A stretch of DNA of 20,443 bases. It comes from JAWXUT01 sp044426075. GTDB lineage: Bacteria > Bacillota > Clostridia > Christensenellales > DTU072. The position numbers were made by a program, and so were the translations under genes. Under the pieces are notes generated by a model, which searched no databases, was not told where the DNA came from, and saw only the letters and a list, made by a program, of their open reading frames with translations. This document shows, in pieces, positions 19,001-20,443 of this stretch. Every line of letters starts with the position of its first letter. Position 1 is the stretch's first letter. The stretch is taken from the NCBI GenBank assembly GCA_044426075.1, contig JAWXUT010000019.1, forward strand, positions 1 to 20,443, given 5' to 3'.

Positions 19001-19671
19001 ATAGTTGCACTGCACCAAGTTTTATTTGTAGTTGATGGACTGCTAGTTACAACGTTATTATATCCTGTTATCCAATATGATGTTGTAGCGGTAGCTGCAT
19101 CATCATAATCAACATATGTTTTTAGTGTTGTTGATTCTAATTCCACTTTATAATAAATTCTATTTGCGGCTATTGCATCAGCAATCTCTGTACTTGATCC
19201 AGAAAGCACGCTAGTTAAATCAAATGATGCATATTCCACACCTGGCGTGCCTGTAGATACTGATGTTGCACTTGTTTTTGTTGTTGTTGTGGTGCCCGGA
19301 TAAGTTGATTCATCACTTATTGTGCTCTCAACATAATATGTAAATGTGTTTGTAATTACTCCGTTGCTCGCGTTGGTGCTAGATGAATACTCTGTACAAC
19401 CAATATTTGTAGAAGAAGTCGCGCTAGACCAAGTTTCCGAATATTCCATCGAAGACGTATAGGTTGTTGAGCTACTACCAGATGACACAGTGCCTGTACC
19501 AACTTCTTGATAGCTGGTTGCAGCTTCAGCTACTTGTGAAGTTGAATATGATTCACCGGATACTTTGTTGAGCAGTGCAGATATATCCACTGAAAATACC
19601 GCAAAACATAGCGTTAATATTAACACAAACACTATTATTGCTGTAACTGATTTTATTGAAACTCTATTCAT
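10024..19671 (-). CDS. Giant exported acidic repeat protein (InlB-like, Ig-like and GLUG modules)
   Basis: 3215 residues, 47% of the window, one uninterrupted frame. After MNRVSIK a hydrophobic segment (about 9–28) forms a signal peptide or membrane anchor; no convincing cleavage site lies close behind it. A Ser/Thr-rich region follows. A divergent InlB B-repeat-like domain (about 278–395) ends in ITANFAAV. An MBG/Ig-type unit lies near 560–640 (VGTYEIVYRFIPDDQ). Ig-like repeats span roughly 925–2080, with boundary motifs such as IDKTAPTI and three VTDNAGN-like strands. Three modules opening with GSGTEADPY-type headers (about 2308, 2646 and 2928) contain VGGLIG/VGGVVG GLUG motifs. The tail is Asp-rich (DADADDDADAGDTEI). 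There is no LPxTG, C-terminal membrane helix or SLH domain. It is probably a surface adhesin or matrix protein. The start has GGAGGT 7 bases upstream. Confidence 0.88.
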   Translation of the reverse strand: MNRVSIKSVTAIIVFVLILTLCFAVFSVDISALLNKVSGESYSTSQVAEAATSYQEVGTGTVSSGSSSTTYTSSMEYSETWSSATSSTNIGCTEYSSSTNASNGVITNTFTYYVESTISDESTYPGTTTTTKTSATSVSTGTPGVEYASFDLTSVLSGSSTEIADAIAANRIYYKVELESTTLKTYVDYDDAATATTSYWITGYNNVVTSSPSTTNKTWCSATIGTLSTSYILATSSKVEFIMTAHAYAKDEPSWGGDTSAEAKVNTAFEASITVYFMQPEYEISYQTESTTGGEGGTVSITTSSGTTALNTDTTSATVYSDLTKGITISVTPSNGYYFTGFTYKTDYEASGSGGTTIYCAISDYGSFTESASTLFYDSSKSSHGIDITANFAAVTGTDLASETFNYLNTGTGMYVDDPDGDSTAYSVNDVYVGTHYYDDTNDTTVKDEDKIGGSTTCTNTLPITAGSYVYTATYTVTEGETKYIVGVYTNEFSIAQLVRSYTFGSEYMPQDISFGQTIADTNATSSYVSGDQYPFPSNFVYSDDETTTDGSGEWTWAILIDNEYKQYEWGDESVLEVGTYEIVYRFIPDDQYNYAILNITFEVTVTYAFSVDIYNSSALSDETDVNSVKYETSVVDNKPTVTLYATPSEANNYFSFGWMGAANTIGSNYSYDFTGLISSVDSENTNYGISVGTYTGTSGDAIVCGFRAVFMQYYVGDYSFGSTYSYAKNSFTTSYIGAAKQLGLSFTKETSGYLSSSNYSYEEFILLYGTEYATISISKIGTYDATFEITNTALNEVVTCYITCTFIIDYAVIEAEMQTGDADTGWGITDNKYELSTTGAISSAVTSYMYSYSTDNETWTEFETCTGDITADTGCKINFTASVLSGVSSTVYYKFIAIKQYDDEDDIVAKSDIITIKTDTVEAAISASISENVGNWTNDDVVFTFAITYGGSGAELQYYDFDTKDWISATAFIPSDSLAINYGSANYSEAQETTLVFTLSEEQVQYFAFRIVTGTGDIVYYKTLDEEDEFSEYEVMIDKQAPTIDSINLDKDIVDDFWYNASIGASTTAYDKDGATNSGIYSVILYNNDTKITIDPTGDDTDYAQAVAFFIANSATYTVEVTDNAGNVATKTVQAQVDLVEPTISFSGYVGEEEDNITWTNKDIVNGNVTINFEYELGASGITVYYADDTLFGTFDNGNDIAQTITETISYTTEQNASYSFYAVSGSDIKSSEITIYINIDKTAPTIESVDGLEYNNYNDDDGVWTTEDITLSIKVADSKSDVYNSGICSFTVTEGGNIIVLSYDAETGIYSFTLTECAPYTVTITDNAGNVTTTEYQAKIDKNMDDVGVTVSGTYVGDYNGSADNEYAFADSDSAVWISTVTYNDSAYLTMVLNITYTQSGATLQWITSASATMNADAINKLTWTTIADEDKVLSSIGDDTDTRTAENYAIKIDTEEVGYFYLRLVSGSGGVVYIIYDYNTGEYSTISVLSDSGDKDPEITALGYIKLDFTPVAITEVSYVDTVTEETFDTKEDVTNNWNPNAIYMYYTLFEKTSGIASHTLYITDAEGNTTSETLSTATGDYDFEMTAYYTYKLSIVDNAGNETTFEIKPQIDTIIDYDLSVEATYNGSAYTGAWLNNTSDEVTFTFTLNMTDKTFGVSGITIQYSIGGEWIDIASNDDLLFDADYIYYVLFTLKKCQNNTYKFRLINGAGYIIELDGEYVVKKDDVAPNITINALYKDEDNYDDDNKYYYASSTEDDNAEPSETEWISTGVEITWEYTSGVSNATLYRATSTTEGLTYDDLTWTEINSATVAGSNSSTIEIIAETNAVYYYFVVVADGFVNESKVVSICVKIDRTVPTIKVSTTLNGSTYSGAWTYQAVDFNITSISTVNSGYSVEYGYFTYDNDKTAVWNGLDVVTNNTVSLAGDITAGVYMFKVTTGSGIVAYSATSATINIDTVKPEFTLSPSASVAKLDNDYENAGWWIANPTFTYNIDTYGESGYTMQYCIITDGNMGDWSTSGINTTSNSYTITDTSTSGGTEVIYLFRIISGAGVSSVYYDGDDNAWTEEDFKKLEDYDDVAPIKVDVNTYTVTINQYITVYNEDDSEDVAYNYVTINNNNNSNVYYRGSEIQFTIDLAEDAYYNMIYDKNGIYKYIVSINETYKKDVYVSFGTSEVGIDGIFSYVNLISEMYGEDVVIDIYLVKYVELAFDDTYQCLQAGDSTDVDVSVNDDYFDVIFGELDYTITYYNKGETVALSGLPTEIGEYTVRASISGNQNFILNNDDTVTDSDGNKYIEFDLIIVYYSGDGSEDNPYILDNLTDINYINIYMDSDSSYDYLGDNRTFGYYLQTSDINLGSSFTPIANFAGVYDGGGYKVYTETVYTASSDFGFIQYITTNNTQIKNLGVELNVVASGASNNAISVGLLVAQISSYTVMITDCYAIGSISVSNIEQVKVGGLIGYITSTFNLDYEDENEFATPIGVMISSAFVDVDIYANNATGSIGGMVGQVVGVVISSSIVKGNITVVDSYGTIFAGSLIGLYQYYYTITEVYKIFGETDLNSADYYNYILQNNMTVNNTISDSNYNYSHLAFGTNKNGVDFEEAYGIYFVDIEALLSEDDNLTNWSEDELKALANKKAVAMGLSGSGTEADPYQIDEMSDLDALFTMPWAYFQQTADLTATDDFEMLSYDSIFRGTYDGDGNAIYNITFSGSDTYMAMFGIVLADIINLKVIDIDYINNSANTAYVGGLVAVALSGSNFSNIVISGTITVNNSGDEVFVGGLIAVASGVTISSIGVLTNVTVESAIMATVGGVVAQLEGASDETELAISNIYSFANVSVVYSKTGYVGNVFGYIKNKDGSITGSYIYQIPNNTTINGLVSGVGVAYSENFKGSVTNAADYTDLLEIVDKAGNSIVSDLGNYNPFESGTGSASDPFVIVTYEQLLHISDYMYANFSLGADIVIGDYDNDGVVDANYAYDFEPIGNGGIFTGTLNGNYYTITNLTDSLFYTINGSISNLTVNVDYRLYSETDADSYITAKEHDGEDIVFGAIAKYSLEYCNIKYVVVDGIIDIDVSGIISASVGGVVGVNNGGSIRGTITSASISVSAMIADVGGIVGTIYGTSNIEYSGTSSMDYNIIVKNIYVNGAAVNVGLVVGAIRNADAEVVVSNLSDSASVYINGETQGSDAVGYQAKSTSVDSDDADADDDADAGDTEI

Positions 19672-19714
19672 AAACTATACCTCCACATACTACTAGTAAG
19701 TTCGTTTATTTATA

Positions 19715-19743
19715 ATTATATTTTAAATATATACTAATGTTAA
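19715..19743 (-). promoter_or_regulatory. Sigma-A promoter of the giant surface-protein gene
   Basis: On the minus strand TTAACA (19738–19743), 17 bases, then TATAAT (19715–19720). The predicted start near 19708 gives a 37-base leader carrying GGAGGT before the ATG. Confidence 0.75.
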
Positions 19744-19815
19744 CATCTATTACAAACTTTTGCAACACATTTATTGACAATTTACTATTTTAAAACTAAA
19801 GGGAGGGGATAAGTT

Positions 19816-19966
19816 GAGTGAATAGTGAAGAAGTTGAGGATAAAATTAAATAAAACGCCGTTGTTTGTATCACATATAAATCATATAATCGTAGGGTGCG
19901 GCAGTCCCCTGCCGCCCGCGAACCCGCAAGCGGGTTGAGTGAATAGTGAAGAGTGAATAGTGAAGA
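19816..19966. repeat. Three copies of a 16-base G/A-rich direct repeat
   Basis: GAGTGAATAGTGAAGA occurs at 19816–19831, 19937–19952 and 19951–19966. The last two overlap by two bases and form a 14-base-period tandem repeat. The copies flank double-hairpin copy 2; both outer copies are preceded by GTT. Confidence 0.85.
19887..19936. repeat. GC-rich double-hairpin repeat, copy 2
   Basis: It starts with the same AATCGTAGGG as copy 1, then GCGGCAG/CTGCCGC (19898–19904 and 19909–19915, loop TCCC) and AACCCGC/GCGGGTT (19921–19927 and 19930–19936). Loop position, the AGTCC core and the CGCCCGC junction match copy 1, while stem bases differ in paired fashion. It is followed directly by the 14-base-period tandem repeat. 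Confidence 0.8.
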
Positions 19967-20443
19967 AGTGAAGTGTACCCCATTTAGAGGACATATTTAA
20001 AAATGAAAAATTCTATTGCTATTTTCTGAGCTTTTAAAATAATATAATACAAAACTGCAAAAACTTGTTTTTGTTGTAATCCTTTACGCGGATATCTTTT
20101 GCAATACAATAAATATGCGAAGGGATGTACTCTACTTTTTCTATTGCCACTTCCTTCGCTGAACCAAAACAATTGCAAAATATATGCGGGTCAAGGGCAG
20201 TTTTAACCTAATAAAAAACTATAATAAATAATCCATTTTGAAAAATATATATTTCAATCCTTATCTCAAGTTCATATTTACTCTTATACTTTATCCCTCT
20301 TAAACAAGAGGGGACAGTCAGCTTATATTTATGACTAGCCAATGTGGGAGTTGAGGAGTTTTGGGGTCAAGCCGCCCTCGGAAAAAGAGGCTTGTTCGCT
20401 TTCTTTTGCATACTTTTCCTTGCCGAATTGCAAAGAAAAGTTT
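19967..20443. other. Gene-poor right end with several inverted repeats
   Basis: I find no convincing coding region here. Inverted repeats seen are GCGAAGG/CCTTCGC (20117–20123, 20153–20159), CCCTCTT/AAGAGGG (20295–20301, 20306–20312) with a 4-base loop, CAAGC…CTC/GAG…GCTTG around 20368–20394, and a 12-base-pair near-perfect stem ACTTTTCCTTGC/GCAAAGAAAAGT (20412–20423, 20430–20441) at the window edge. The mix resembles dispersed non-coding repeats rather than a gene. One minus-strand frame of 57 codons (20034–20207) lacks any start codon. Confidence 0.6.

Noticed and set aside
10024..19671. Frames on both strands inside the giant gene
   Set aside because: They follow from the Thr/Ser/Asp-rich codon pattern; none has a ribosome site or a recognisable family.
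19816..19966. CRISPR-like array from the 16-base repeats
   Set aside because: Repeats are too short, two overlap, spacing is uneven, and no cas gene is present.
20003..20029. MKNSIAIF mini-frame after a GAGGA site on the plus strand
   Set aside because: Eight codons only, with no downstream gene in the window for it to regulate.
19984..20178. 64-codon minus-strand frame in the right-end region
   Set aside because: It starts with TTG, has no ribosome site, and overlaps another start-less frame and a hairpin; no family is recognised.

Overview
The window looks like chromosomal DNA from a low-GC Gram-positive bacterium (Bacillota, probably an uncultured Clostridia-type lineage). The evidence is the AT-rich sequence, strong AGGAGG-type ribosome sites, near-consensus sigma-A promoters with 17-base spacers, a spoVG gene, and a rpmE–yqhQ (DUF1385) pair typical of Firmicutes. 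No marker gives a firm species.

Left part (1–2444): the start of a DUF1385/YqhQ membrane-protein gene runs off the left edge. Upstream of it is rpmE (zinc-type ribosomal protein L31) with its own consensus promoter and terminator. A degenerate medium-chain dehydrogenase (minus) and a short-chain reductase (plus) then diverge from a shared 198-base promoter region. The reductase resembles the EF-P 5-aminopentanone reductase YmfI. Rescoring the starts from ribosome sites and promoters shortens both proteins relative to their longest frames.

Middle part (2445–9784): a compact BREX PglX-like adenine methyltransferase, with no other BREX gene in view, is preceded on the same strand by a 57-residue 2[4Fe-4S] ferredoxin with its own promoter and hairpin terminator. 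Divergent from the ferredoxin is an AMP-forming acyl-CoA-ligase-like gene whose promoter places the transcription start on the A of its ATG, so it may be leaderless. spoVG follows on the minus strand. A two-gene operon then reads rightward: a ProB-like amino-acid kinase without a PUA domain, and a cytoplasmic family 2 glycoside hydrolase.

Right part (9785–20443): nearly half the window is one minus-strand gene for a 3215-residue exported, acidic protein. It has an N-terminal membrane segment, an InlB-like domain, a long run of Ig-like repeats, three GLUG-type modules and an Asp-rich tail, but no recognisable C-terminal wall anchor. A GC-rich element of two tandem hairpins lies on each side of this gene; the two copies show compensatory base changes, so the structure appears to be conserved. 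The last ~750 bases contain no convincing gene but hold short tandem repeats and several hairpins.

There is no complete defence island, CRISPR array, transposase, tRNA or rRNA gene. The most interesting items are the giant surface protein, the isolated PglX-like methyltransferase, the covarying double-hairpin repeat, the possible leaderless ligase gene and the odd kinase–glycosidase operon.
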